64,000 nt of DNA, taken from assembly GCA_032622095.1 (NCBI GenBank), contig CP136065.1, forward strand, positions 92,261,343 through 92,325,342, written 5' to 3'. The stretch comes from Siphonodentalium dalli. Its lineage: Eukaryota > Mollusca > Scaphopoda > Gadilida > Siphonodentaliidae. This document shows positions 22,590 to 37,600 of this stretch, piece by piece. Within the stretch, counting starts at the first letter, position 1. Each line of letters opens with the position of its first letter. Below the pieces are notes generated by a model. The model ran no database searches, was not told the origin of the DNA, and worked only from the letters and a program-made list of their open reading frames with translations. Position numbers and translations under genes: made by a program.

Positions 22590-22672
22590 TCATTTTGCTC
22601 TCTTTTTTTTCTTCTTTCTTTTATCAGCATCATTATGACAGACTTCGATGGGAGTAGGCTCTTTCTTGTATA
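22590..22672 (-). CDS. MICALL1: MICALL1 exon 11 (polybasic tail, stop)
   Basis: Acceptor ccttctag. The split codon is Val, then [10 protein letters not shown] and a tail ending [10 protein letters not shown] before TGA at 22592–22590. Human MICALL1 has a similar lysine-rich stretch just after bMERB. A longer reading frame through this region starting at 22633 is out of phase and is not the gene. Confidence 0.82.
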
Positions 22673-25600
22673 CTAGAAGGGAGAATTACAACCTGATGAA
22701 TTGACTGACATAGTTACATAACATAACATCAAAATACACAGAATGTGTCGAACGACTCTTGGTTCCGGATTTTATCTAAAGTTATTATACTGCACGGAAA
22801 TCCATTCCTTCCTTGTCATATTCATACTGCATTGAGCAGAAGTGATTGTTCAATAGGGCCTTCAATTCTGCTAGTGTTTTGATTGCAAAATATAGTCAGG
22901 CAGGGCAATCCAGCTGGAAATAACTCTGTTGCAGAAGAACATCCCAATATCCTTCGATGATCTCATATATGCCATTCTCTTGTTCTGGTGTACTCCGCCC
23001 ACTTGAACAGTTAACTTTTATCCACGTTGTATAACTCATTTTGATATTTGTATGTCTCTAGCATATCACCTATGAATCGGTGATAGCTTAAGGACATGAA
23101 ACCAAGGTTTATCATTCTGTCTCTATAACTTAATTTTCACACCCGTTGCACGCCTGTGTACTTTTTCAATGATTAAGCTTCTGTTCTTGTGATGAGGATT
23201 CCAAGTCATATTACAAAATTCTAGTATTGGTCTTACCATAGCTAAATGAGTCTGGTTCTAAATTGGCGAAAGTTATCTTGATTATACCCAGAATTCTATA
23301 TGCGCAACTGCACGTACTATAATATGGCAATCAAACTTTAGTTGTGTATCAATAGTCCCTCCAAGGTCTTTTTCATACTCGCTCACTAGAATTGGTGGTC
23401 TATCTGTCCAATCTGTCATGCTGTATTGATGGCGAGGGTTGTTGGATCCGAAGTGCAGCCCGTAAATTAATGAGGAATTGAATTTAAGTTGCCAATTTGT
23501 TGACCATTGGCACAAATCATCAATTCTGTTTTGGATGTTACTTGTATTGTGTTACAGATGGTTATAATGCCAGATAAACAAAATAGTTCGTTTCTCAGGG
23601 AATATTTTTCTCAAAGTAATCGCCAAGACCCTAAATATAGGAAATCTACCAAAATCAGGACTGTTATTTATCACATATAAACCAAATCATGACTGATGGA
23701 TTATCTTTTCCTAAATATGTTTTTATAAACTCGTTTTCATTACTATCATAACCATCATAAAGTGTTATTGTGATCTCAGATAGAGATAGAGTTCTCCCCC
23801 TTGCTTCGCTCCGCGTGTGTAAAATGTCACAATTTGATTATATGTATTATACCAGAAAATTCGAAATAAAATCACTATTACTTCATAGAAGCATTCTCCA
23901 ACAGGGGTCTTCGATTCCAGGAAACTATATAACACTTGTTATGGGAAGAGATAGACCATTTTTAATTTCAAACAAAGATTTGTCATAAAAGTTGTGTAAA
24001 TACAATATTACTTATTAAGACATGAAAACTTCATCGATAAGAATAAATAAGATAAGATTTAATTGGCCTAAATACATGATAAATAATATACATGACATAA
24101 GATCAAGGATGACCGATATAACTTGATCTAACCTTGGTCTCTAAATGAACATCAGAGACAAACTTTATTCAACAGGGTTGGTCCTTATATGCCATATACA
24201 TGAATTGGTATAAAAAGAAAAGAACGATGACTTGTTTTACTGTGATTTAAGAAATAAGGCATTGGTCATTTTGTGTGTTGTCAGCTTTTGTCAGATTAAT
24301 AGGGATGAGCAGTATTTATATATATAACCAGGGGATCGCCCATCACAAATGATGGATGACAAACATGACATGCAGGAAAATATCGTCACCGCTGATACAA
24401 AGAAAGAGAGCAAACAGTGCGCTGGGTTTGTCTGTAATTTGGCTTTGGTGTTTTGTAATGACGGACGCCACTGAAAACACATTAGTCTTTGGAGACGCGC
24501 ATTATATCAGTGGAAATATCGTCTTGATAACCTTGATAAGGGATGTGGCCTGTAGGGTGGCGAGTATAACTGATGGAAAGCATACACACCTTTCTTGAAC
24601 AGCATCTGCTCTATCTCTTTATCCTCTTCATTGTACCTATGTGAAAAGAATTTATATTGGATATAATAGCGTATGAGCATTAAAGTGAATAAATGAGGAC
24701 ATAAATTATAAAATCGGAAAATATTTAGAATATTGTTCTTTTGAGAATGTTTCTCCGCTGTTAGTTTGACTTGGAGAAAACTCACAGAATTAGATTTTCC
24801 ACGGTTATACAGTAATACCCTAAATATAGACTCCTTAACCACAGCAGAATTATGGGTAACTTTTTAGGATTTAGTCGGAAACATGGCTTGTTGCCATTAA
24901 TCGGAAAGCTCTGTGAGAGCTTTCCAATGAATGGCAACAAGCCATATTTCCGACTAAATCCTGAAAAGTTACCCATAATTCTGCTGTGGTTAAGGAGTTG
25001 GTTATTTAGGGCATTACTGTAGATAATACAATATATTCTTGGTGCTATATTAACTGTTTCTATACTAAATACTCCTTGACGAGTTGTACCCTGTGGAAAT
25101 GTTCAGGTCGTTTGTTGAACTTATCATCTGAATATTTTCAATGAATAAGATTCATTCAACACTGATATTACCTTTTCGTCTGTCTGTTGTCTGCTCACTT
25201 TTCCTGAACACCTCTCCAAATGAATAGATCATTACAATATTTAGTTTTGTGACTGGGTGGGCGAATCCATTATTAAAGAACATGTTAATATATAAGAAGA
25301 AAGGAGGAGGAAAGCTCCAGAGGGTTCTGTAACATCAGTCAATATAAGATCTATGGTAAAAGTTATAGGCACCATATAATTTGCCACACCAGTAATAGGC
25401 ATCATAAAATTTGCCACCCCAGTGATAGGCAGCATATAATTTGCCACCCCAGTAATAGGCGCCATATAATTTGCCACCCCAGTGATAGGCACCATATAAT
25501 TTGTAAGTTGATTTCTTGTTTACCCTTGAACACTCGACCGGTTCTGAACCATATCCCTATTAAACCAATGCATTTCGACACTCGACCACTCGTTTATACT

Positions 25601-28600
25601 CAAAAAACCTCGGAACACTCGACATTGAATATGAGTCCCGAGTACACTGATTTCGTATATAACCTGACCTATCGATGATTGACTCAGTGATTAGGTATTA
25701 CTGAAACCCGGGTTGTCACTGAAGTGGACCACTGGAGGTGATAATTGGTTTCGCTGCATAAGTATTTCTATATGGTATCACTGATTAGTTAACGGGTTAG
25801 TGCTTAAACACTTCTCATTAAGAGCCTGTTTGAAAAGAAAAACAACACTTACATTGTGAGTGATGTCAGGTGACAGCCTGGTGTATTTAAAGATGCATAA
25901 TCCGAATTAACACACCCAAATTACTATTTCTTTGGCTTCGGGGGTAAAAATTATTTGATTCGAGTCGAGGAACACACCCATCAAAGCTCAGTGATCAGAT
26001 ATTGATTTTTGAAGTTTGTTATTTGTCAAGATGTGCAATTATTTTGTGGCCCAGAAAAGAGTTGTCAAACGACGGTCTCGGACAAAATTGCAGATGAAGA
26101 TGGATAACCCTAAAATCTTCGAATTTATTTAAATTTTTATTTTTAATTTTAACCAAAAAAACAACACATTTATAGAGTTTAATTTGGGCAAGGAGTTCAA
26201 TCGAAAAAAATTAAAATTAAAACTTTTTTTTTTTAAAGGGAGGCTGTACGCCAATTTACAAATAAATTCCAAGTAATAACAACGATCTTAGAAAAATAAT
26301 TAATTTGAGTCGATGGTGTCTTCTGTAAATGTTGTTTAACAGGTTATCTTCAAATCAAATTAAATAATTTAATACTAATTTCTGAAACATAGTTTTTATT
26401 CTCGCCGGGTACTTTTTACTCAAATAATGGAAATCTTTTGACCTTATTCTATGAAACAGAGAATATAGAAACCAACAACTACATTTGAGTAGCTCCCTTT
26501 AAATTAAATTTTTTTTCTAAACAATGTGTTTAAATTATCAGTATGTGCACCTTTTGGCCCCTACACCACTGATAAAGATCAAACTGTTTAAGATAAAAAT
26601 GTGTGCGAATTACAAAAAAGGGGCTGCAGACCCTGCCGCTGAATAAAGACTCCAAACGGGAGCCTGTTTCAACTAGTCACTCATATTTTTACAACTCAAT
26701 CCTCTCACCTAACTCTGTCTTCTTCCATACTATCGACGATGCTACTTCTCTGATTGACGACCTCAAGAAGTTTACTGAATAAGATCTGCTCCTCTTGTTT
26801 TTCTTGTGGGGATTTCATTTCTTCTGCAAATGTCAACCAATAAGATAAGTTAAGTTTTTCGATCTGTTTTAGTTCACATTTACTACTTTTCTGCTATATA
26901 TGTCAGTAGAAATAGGCATTATAAAAGATAACTCTTTTCTACTTTCCGTGAAACCACAAAGAAAATTCGTACACAAAAGGGTCATTTTAGTAACTTCTGA
27001 TTACCATGGATGACACATTTTCGTGAACCTGTTGAAAGAACTAAACCACTAATGAAAGGTTAGAGGTAATGTGGAGCCTGGCTAATAGACCTTCCCACAG
27101 TGGGGAATCACGTGGTTTCGGGTGGTGAGTACCATGCTTACAAAATGGCCGAGGCTAGTGTAAACGCACAAAAGCATAATATATGAGGAACTGACACAAA
27201 ACATAGCATTTTGACTATTACGAGCATATGCTTGTTTATTTTTGAAATAAGTAGTTTTCTATAACATTCTGACCAAAGTTGCCAGCCAGAGATGCTTGGA
27301 ATACACGTGTCCATATACATCTTGGAGAATCCTTTGACTGAGAACTTTGGTCAGAATGTTAGAGCAAACAAATGTGAATTTGGACACAAATGAGGTATCA
27401 GCTTGTTTTAAAAATAGTATAGCATCTGCTCGTAGCTGAAAAAGTACCATGTAATAAATCTATCTTAGTTTATTACCTTTTTCCTCATTTTGGTCACATT
27501 TTCGATCGCCTCGACCATTTTGAATGTGTGATACTCATCAACTTGATTCCTCACCATGCTTCCCATGCTCCATTAATCTAATTATATTTAGTGTTGATTT
27601 CTCAATTGATTGAAAAGTATTGATTGTTGGGATGGTACCAAATTTAAATGAAATTGTCAATGACAAAAAACTCAACTTGGAGAGGGGATAATGTCATACA
27701 TTACAGTCAATGGAGAGATTAGGAATGCGAAAAGTTCAAATATTTAAGAGGTTGACCCGAAGAGGTAAATGAAGTTTGGGATTGAATATCGTTCAAATTA
27801 AATAGCTCACATTTTGAAGTGATCCTGAACATGCCTGTAAATGTTCAAAATATTTCTGCAATAAATGTCAGCTGCAGGGTGTGCCGATGGATTCAATTGT
27901 GAAATACAAAATGGCTGCTGGCGGCCATGTTTTTTTTAACAAATTCCATGTGAAGTTTGGTGATGATCGGATGAGGGATGTTGTCTGTGGAGTGTGCCTA
28001 GGATTTAGTCATGCAAATAGTAAAATCTAAGATGGCCGCCAGCAGCCATGGTTTTCATTGAAAATTCTTGAAATTTGATATTGCCCATCTAGAGGTGATC
28101 CTAAATCTTGTCTGTAAATTTTCATAACATTTCTTCAATAAATGCGGGCTGCAGGGCATGCCGATGGATTCAAATTTTAGATCCAAGATGACTGCTGGCG
28201 ACCATGTTTTTGCTCCAATCTAAAGGTAACCCCGAAGATCAATATACAATTTTGGGGACGATTGGATGAGAGACGTGACCTGTAGGGTATGGTAAAGGAA
28301 ATTGTTGATGGACACACAAACGGAAGCCAACGCATGCCAATTACGAAGTTGAGCTAAAAAGATTGACCTTGATGACCCAATTAATATCGCCACTGACCTG
28401 GAGTATTCATGAGATGTCTCAGACGGCCATCGATATCAGTCTGCTCATCCTCCAGCTCCCGTTCTCTAGACCTGTGAATAGGCAGTATGTGAAAAATAGA
28501 CATGAACACAGGGAACCAGTCATCTAATAAATCATAGATCTGAAAGGTCAATCAAGGAATTTCTGGTGAAAAAAAATATGTGTTATGATTCAAACTACCG

Positions 28601-31600
28601 GTAATAACCAAAACATAAATAATACCCAGAGAAAGATTCTTTATAGTTTCTTAACCCTTTCTATATTAAATGGATTCTCCCAGTCAGTTATAAAAATATA
28701 CAACAGAATGGTCTATTATTCATTTGGAGGGTTTGTACAGGAAAAATGAGGAGACAACAGTATGATGAATAGATAATACAAGTGCTGACAGATTCATATT
28801 CTTTGACAAGAAATATTCATATAAGTTCTTATCTGAACATTTCCTACGGGAACTACCCGTCAATGAGTATTTAGTATAGAAAGGGTTAAACGGACATGAC
28901 TCAATTGAACCTCCAGATTATGTTCGAAAGGAGTGACAAGATAGGTTGTTAAGTACACGATATACCAACCTACAGATTGATATACTCCATTTAAAAAATT
29001 TTGCACAGAAGTGAGACAAATTTTAACCATATCAGGAATAGAATAACAAGGAACGGTCTATCTATTGTTCCATGCTGAACAAAAATTGGGTCCCGATTTT
29101 TTCTACATTCTTTGACTTGAATAAGTCGTTCTGTGTCATATATAAGTATATATATAGGTTATCACCACCATGTGTGTTTCCGCGATCCATCTTCAAGTCG
29201 AGCTGCCTACTCTGGGCAGTCTATTGATGAGTCCGCAAGACAAGTCGAAAGACAGACCAGAGAAGGCAGGGAGACTTTAATACGGATCTCGGAAACATAC
29301 TGGGTGATAACCAATTTATCTTACAATTCGTCCCATAAAAATGCAATAAAACTCAATTTAAAACAGGAAATATTTTATTTCGCACACAATTCTCAGCACG
29401 CGACGTCGTGAGAAGGTAAATTCTGAGAAATTCACGTCACGTGACTATTCAATTTCACTTTTGCTCAACATTTTGTCCACTTTATTAAAATAAGTATTGA
29501 TTATTTTACATTCGTATCACACAATTAAATTATTTTACGACATTTAATTGGTTATTTAAGACCAGCTGTTGCCATCCATGATATCCTTGTTGCCATCCAG
29601 GATACAAGATCGGAAACCGCCTAGGAAAAAATAGCTAAATTGTAAGATAAAAAGATGTATTCAGGGTTCCAGGCTAATTTTTTATGCCAATGTATTCTCT
29701 TATATATGAGAGGCTCCCTATGGGAGACTCGCATATATAAGAGAATGCATTGGCAAAGGGTTTTCGCAAAATTTCAGGAAGCTTCAGTCATGGAAGGGAT
29801 AACACCCATGGCTATATCTATGGCACAGTAAATGTAGACAATTTGCTTTTATTATGTTCATTCTTACCCGTATATAATGTCGGCTTCTTTCCGCACCAAG
29901 TCATTCTTATCACTGATCAGCTTGAACCAGCTGGCCATTAGTTCATCTTCAAGCTCATTACTAGTCACTGAAAAAACACAACGAGGTGTTAGCACATCCG
30001 ACAAGAAGCTGAGTTATGTATGCACAAGGCTGAAAGATAACTTCTTACACCATGGTCAACCAAATCATCTCTAAAATTAGAATATCAAAATGCAAGGTTC
30101 ATGGATTCACCAATGGACAATATAAAAAAAAAAAACTTTCTGTTGACACTGACAAACCTCCGAAAATATTCAACAGTATGATGAAAATAAAATAGTGGCC
30201 CTATCAGCAGCTAGAAAACTTGAATCATAACATCATGATTACTGTATATAAAGGTTGATCAGGTCAACCTGGCATTAAACAGGTGTGGCACATTCTGGAA
30301 TCAACTATTGTAGTTATATTCAACTATTATAGTTAAAAATGACTATTGCTAAGGCATACACTTGATGAAAGAGGCATTTAACCCAGATATAATGAAGATT
30401 TTTCGAAAACGGGGTTACCTAGTGTATTGGTACCACCTTTGTGGTAAGTAATGTAAAGATAAATAAAAGGCGCTGACAAAAATTTCCCCCGACGAAGGTG
30501 GCAGGTTTGAAGGATATCTGTAAGAAAACAATGCTTACATATATTCACCATAATTCATGCAGGTACACAAATCTCGATGGGTCTCAAAAGTCGAGGAAGG
30601 GTCATTCCATCATCGTGATATCTCATACATACCTACTATATGTGAGTAACAGCGTCAACGAGTTTAAGATCCCTCTACAACAAACTATTGAGGAGTTGAT
30701 ACAAAGTGCAAATTCACCAAATATGTTGCACATCTTCAATGTGTCAGTAACACTGTCCTCAAGTTCTGGGTACATAGGATACAAATTGTATACAAAGTCG
30801 AGAAAGGGTCAATGACTCTAAAATAAAAAAACATTTTCCATCAACACAATACCTGTAGCACATCTTCAATGTCCTGAAGTTTTAGATAAATAGGATACAA
30901 ACTGTAGGAGGAGTTGATTTCAGTTACCCAAATCCGGTCAGACAGATGCTATCCAAAAGGGCAAACATGTAATATTATGTACATCAAAATGGACTTGCAC
31001 ATGTTGTATAACAAACATCATCTGAAGTGTATACCAAACAATTTTTTTGATTAATGTGCACATTCTAATGTGACTGCGCATGGAGATGTGCCATCCTATA
31101 GTATTGGTGAAAACAGAGAAAATGTGGATTTTGGTATAACTATAATAGTTGAATCCAGGATGTGCCATATCTGTCAACCCTTTCATGGTGGGAGCTGCGC
31201 TGGTGCAGCATTAAAGATCCTAATCCAATGCATTCTCTTATATATATATACCACAGGGAGCCTCGCACTGGCTTTATACAAGGTCAAGGTAAATATTGTT
31301 AGGCCAATGTATTCTCTTATATATGCGAGGCTCCCTATGGGAGACTCGCATATATAAGATAATGTATTGGCACAGGATTTTCGCAAAATTTCAGAAAGCT
31401 CCAGTCATGGAAAGGTTAACTATACCAGTTGAATTTAACTATAATAGTTGAATCCAGGATGTGCCAGACCTGTTAAAAGAGTAAATCCCAGAAGGAGAAA
31501 TAAGCAGTGCATAACATGGAGATAGCTAGTAGCATTGATATCAAGTAGAATGGTGACAGGTGTTTCAGCATCGTGAGAGACAGGGACGTGGCTTGAGGGT

Positions 31601-34600
31601 CTCCTTTGGGAGGTGTCCACCTTGAAATTTCCAACTGCACACTCCCCATCACTCCCCTTGAACCAGACCAAACTCCCCATGTTCGCGAAATACCATTTGC
31701 ACCCCTCCCCCTTTGGGTGGAACTTTCCAACTGGTACCGCAAGCTTTCCAAGTGCTGGGAAATTTCCAACTGATGGCCATTTCATACCAAAATTTTGACA
31801 AAAAGTAGAAAAATATGCTGCTGTTGGTCTAAAAACAATATACCGGTGTTCCTCACTTATTACTGGTTGGAAAATCAAACATTGAGAATAACTTCCACCT
31901 ACATGTGGTGTAAAATTTCCAACTGATGGTGTGTTAGGCATGAAATTTCCAACTGTTGAAAGTTTTGATCAAAGTTGGGGAGGGGGTCTCACCTCCACCC
32001 TGTCGGCACCACCCTGGTGAGAGATTGAGGCAGATATATCTAATATTGTATCTCATATAATTGTTGATCAATCAACCTTTTCTGATGAACAATGAACATC
32101 CTCCTCTCCAAGCTGATTTTAATTAGGTGGACACAACTTAACATTAACCAGTTAAACTGATATTTATTCTTTATCATAAAGCCACTAATACCAAAATTAA
32201 TATTGATCCTTTCATGACAAGAGCTGCGCTGAAATTATGCGAAAACCCTGTGCCGATGCATTCTCTCATATATGCGAGTCTCCCATATAAGAGAATACAG
32301 CTCATTATGGGAGACTCGCATACATAACAGAATGCATTGGCACAGGATATTTAATGCTGTACCAGCGCAGCTTCTGTCATGACCCTCATGAAAGGGTTAA
32401 ACACAAGAAAATTTAAACAATTTTTATCTAATTATATCCACATTATTTTCTATAGTATTTGGTTTCCAAAATGGTAACTTTTTTACATAGGATAATTACA
32501 TTAGGGCAGAAGTCAATGTTGGGTGCAGGAATTTTGTCATGGCAACATGCAGCGTCATGGAAACGTCACTATAAATTCCAAATATTTGACAATATTTTCA
32601 AGTCAATAAGTAACAGTAATAATCTCTGTCTCCTAATATAATTATAATTACAGTTTAACCCTTTACCCAACAGAAGGGCCATGTGCCAATGCATTCTCTT
32701 ATATATGCGAGTCGACCATAGGTCGCCTCGCATATATAAGAGAATGCATTGGCTTAACACATTAAAAATTATAAAATTGTTAAAGAATGTAAGAAAAAAT
32801 GGTAAAAAGTGTTAAAAAAAGATTTTGTTTAGGCCAATGCATTCTCTTATATATGCGAGGCGACCTATGGTCGACTCGCATATATAAGAGAATGCATTGG
32901 CACAGGGCATAACTGTAACTATCACAATGTGGTCAAGGAGCCGATTCCAATGATATCCATATTTGTATGGTTCTATTGAGACAGACCGAAGATATTTTAG
33001 GCTGTTGAAGCTTTATTTGGCCGGTTTTGGCCGGTTTGTTGGGTAAAGGGTTAAATGCATCGTGCTGAATCACAAGTCGTTTATAAATCGCAAAACGATT
33101 TCCTAAAATTACATTGTTCATTGACGAGTAGTTCCCTCAGGAAATGTTCAGATAATAAGTTCAACAAATGACCACCTATGATTATGAGTCATTCTGCTCT
33201 TGTATAACACTATTATCTGTTTTTCTATCTGATGTCTGATTTTATTAGATAAACACTCCTCAAAATTAATAATAGACTGTTCCAATGTATACTTTTATTA
33301 CTGAGTGGGAGAATGTATAGAAAGAGTTAAAGACATCTGCTTAAGTTTGTGAACAGGCAAATGCCTTTGACCTCTTGGCTGCTATACGTCCATACTGAGT
33401 ACGGAGATAAAATATCATGCTGTATGCTATATGTCCGTACTAAGTGCAGACGTAAAATATCATGCTGTATGCTATATGTCCGTACTAAGTGCAGACGTAA
33501 AATATCATGCTGTATGCTATATGTCCGTACTAAGTGCAGACGTAAAATATCATGCCGTATGCTATATGTCCGTACTAAGTGCAGACGTAAAATATCACGC
33601 TGTGTGCTATATGTCCGTACTGAGTATGGACCTACTTCAGCACACTGGTAGTCGGCCATTATTCATAACTGGAACTCAGAGATTGATGCATCGGAACCAC
33701 TTTGTCTCAAAGTTTGAAACATTGTATGATATTCCAGGATTGTGAATGATAATAGCCTTTCAACTGAGTCAGTTTTAGGGTTCTTGTGATATTCCCCCTT
33801 ATATTTTTCCACTGGAAAATGGCCATAACGTCAATGTTATTTAGCAGTGAAGAGGTTAAACTGTTTAATTATATTAGGAAACAGAGATTATTCCTTAAAT
33901 CAATCATCTTAATGCCAGACATGCATGTAGACATGCTGAGTTTTCTTTCATACGGTAAGTATCACAATGCAACTTGTAGAGATGTTAGTTACAGAAATTA
34001 GTTAATATAGAAACAAAATATGTGTCAAAAAACAAACAAATATAACCAACCTTAGTTAAATTTAAATAAAAAAAAATCAACACTCATCAAATTCACAAAA
34101 CTTTAAATAAACTTGCACAAATGACATAAAAAAAAATATTCTTAATATTAAATATGGCACAGGGAAAACCAACCTACAGTAATGCCCAAAGTATATGACC
34201 CTTTAACCACAGCAGAATTATGGGAAATTTTTCAGGATTTAGTCGGAAATATGAGAGCTTTCCATTGAATGTCAGCAAGCCATATTTCTGACTAAATCCT
34301 GAAAAAATTCCCATAATTCTGCTATGTTTAGGGGTCGATTATTTAGGACATTACTGTATTTACAAATGTCAAGTCTAGATGCATTAATTTCAATCGTCAA
34401 TTTGTGAAACCTCTCTCTATAGAATAGAAAACTGAAAGATTGTGCAATTATGTCATAGCTTTCAGCATGGAGATATCCTGGTAGGCGTTTAAAATAATTA
34501 AGATTTCTTTGAATATTTTTCATATAGCTGAGGAATAAATCTATTCAGAATAGTGGCACAAATTACCAATAAATCTACAAAAGACCAAATCCTGTTAATT

Positions 34601-37600
34601 ATAGTCAGCAAAGAGGAGACTTATTAAATTAATTAATCTACCTTTCATACAGCATGCAATGCTACACTACAAAGGAAAATTTTAGATCTTTTCTTTTAAC
34701 CTCAGTTCACTATTCAGACCACATTCCGCTATTCTTCCGAAAGTTATGTTCGACAGCTGAACAAAGGAAACAGAAATGTAAAGCATTTTTCGAGGGTGTT
34801 AGACTGAGGTGGTTAGGATGTTATACAAGGGTACAAACTTCTACACTGTTTATTCTCCAATACAACATTGGCTCTGTGGGTGTGATGCAATAATATTAAA
34901 GAGACATAATCCAATCGTAGTGGGGACATATGTGAAAGAAATGAAAATATTTTTTTTTTGGCGATGCACCACCACTAATAATAACATGGAATAATAGATA
35001 GACTTAATATTGATAACTGTCTAGTGACCAAATTTCGCATGTTGAAACCATTGCTGCAGTAATGTCCTATATAATCAACCCCTAAATGACAGCAGAATTA
35101 TGGGAAATTTTTCAGGATTTAGTCGGATATATGGCTTGCTGCCATTCATCGGAAAGCTCTCGGTGAGAACTTTCCGATGAATGGCAACAAGCCATATTTC
35201 TGACTAAATCCTGAAAAATTTCCCATAAATCTGCTGTGGTTGAAGGGTCATATACTTTGGGCATTACTGTATATTACATTACTATTAGAGTGACAGTCAT
35301 TTTATCAACAAGCATTACCAGTTGAAATAGCAAATCGAATGTTTTAGATGAAAATTTGTTTTCTGGAATATTTTTCATTGGTCTGACCTTTTGTAATAAA
35401 AGCATTCATGAATTTATCAGAATTTTTCACATTTTACCACTGTGAAGGCCTTATGTCCCTTTAACTCTATCATGACAGCAGCTGAGCCGGTGCAGAATTA
35501 AAGATCCTGTGTCAGTGCATTATCTAAGAAATTGAACTGGCTTACAAGGTCAATAAATAAGGATTAACTGTCATGTGGACTGTTTTTATGGAGATGTAAC
35601 CATGAGGTAAGTGGTCATAACTTGTGTAAAACCCGAAGGGTTTTACATACAAGTTATGACCACTTACCTCACGGTTACATCTCCATAAAAACAGTCCACA
35701 TGACAGTTAATCCTTATATTTATATACATTTAGCGAAAAAGCCACTTTTGTAAATGTATTTAAATCGAAAAGTGTATCGTGACAAAACCAGCCCAAAATA
35801 TCCCATCGCACCCTTGGCAAAAGTTAACAGGAACAATTTCTCTTTATATTGAAACCCGATGATTTATTAAGTCAATCCTGCGCCCAAAACATTACGCGTT
35901 CGTCTTTCCAAAACCTATGACGCGTCGATGTAATTATGAGGCTGCAGTTATGAGCTGTTGCACGTTCACCGAGAAATAATTGCAACTAGCCACGTGGGCG
36001 CCGACCAATCAGAATGCTGGATTTAGTGATAATCACACTTAGTATGTAAATATATATTGTTAAAGGGGTACTGTACACTAAATCCGGCCATTTATGGGAC
36101 AATCTCCTTTTATACTCAACATAATATATGGAACAAATACATTAAAAACATGGTAATTATAATCAAAATGAGTTTATGACTCGAGACCATTGCTCAAATT
36201 CATTAATTTGTAGCATATATTCTGTCGAGTATAAAAGGAGATGGTCCCATAAATGGCCGGATTTAGTGTACAGTCCCCCTTTAAGCCAATGTATTCTCTT
36301 ATATATGCAAAGCTCCTTATGGAAGACTCGCATATATAAGAGAATGCATTTACACAGGGTATCCAAACAATTTCAGGAAGCTCCCGTCATGGAATGGTTA
36401 ACCAGGGATTCAAAGTTCACAGCTTTATCCTCAGTACGAATATTATCATAGCTGTGTAAATAGAGTTGTTGACACTCATTTTGTCAAGGTGTGTTCCAAA
36501 TCACCCAGAGTCAATTTCCTCATATAATATCGCCAAGCCATTTAAATACTTTTAAATATTAAAATGTTTCCAATTGCGCAGTAGCTAGGATATAGGTTGA
36601 TTGATTAGAAAGCCTAATTTTTTTGGCACTCATTAATATCTTATAGGTGTGACATATTGACCAGTGATTTTAAATAAAGGCCTGTGGTGGCTTTGGATCA
36701 TATCCTCATGATTAAATTTTTAGTCTTGGGGTGAAAAATATATATACTTCATTTATAATATAATTCACACATAGAATTCTGACAAATAATTTACTCTGGT
36801 CAATGTGGACTAGAATTTTAAAATAATTCAGATTGGATGCGGGTGATAAATATACCTGACAATGTCATAGTGCTCAGGAGAATAATTTACAGCTGTTGGG
36901 CTTTGCGAATTGGTACTTTTCCGCAGATTTGAAATCCCATATCGAATCGGGAGGCTGATATCGATATCGAATCAAATCAAATCTCTAATGACACTTTTCT
37001 GTTTCTGACTGAGAATAAACATGGTAGCAGTTTGTGGTAATAAAGTGACTTGAGTGAGAGAAAATAAATATGCAGCTGGTCAAAACTGATGATATTTCCA
37101 GTTTAACCCTGGTGCAGCATTAAATATTATGTACCAGTGCATTCTCTTGTATATGTGAGTCTCCCTTTCGAGTAGTCTCCCAAAGGGAGACTGGCATATA
37201 TAAGAGAATGCACTGGCTTTACAAGATCAAGGTAAATATTGTTAGACAAATGTATTCTCTTATATATATATGAGGGTCCCTATGGGAGACTCGCATATAT
37301 AAGGGAATCCAATGGCACAGGATTTCGCAAAATTTCAGGAAGTTCCAGTCATGGAAGGGTTAACTGACTCAATAAACCCAGTAACAAGCTTAGAATAATG
37401 AAATATTCCAGTTATAAGAAGGCTTTAGTAGCCTTAATAGGGATTTTCTGAACAGTTGTTGTTATTTTAAATTAGAATTGAATACTTCCTTCAATAATTA
37501 TTCCAAACTAACAAATAATGTTCCTCAAGTATTAACCAGCTGCTGTTGAGGATACACCTGGTCAAGTGGTCCTGCTATTTATCTATGATTTAGTTATGAT

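Noticed and set aside
22439-22633. 64-codon frame overlapping the MICALL1 terminal exon
   Set aside because: It is out of phase with exon 10. The phase-correct frame ends at TGA 22590 with a polybasic tail that resembles vertebrate MICALL1.
33368-33640. Possible CRISPR-like array
   Set aside because: Units are contiguous with no unique spacers, and the host is an animal.
33327-33745. Three ~100-codon frames on both strands
   Set aside because: All are read-outs of a 45-bp minisatellite whose period is divisible by three.
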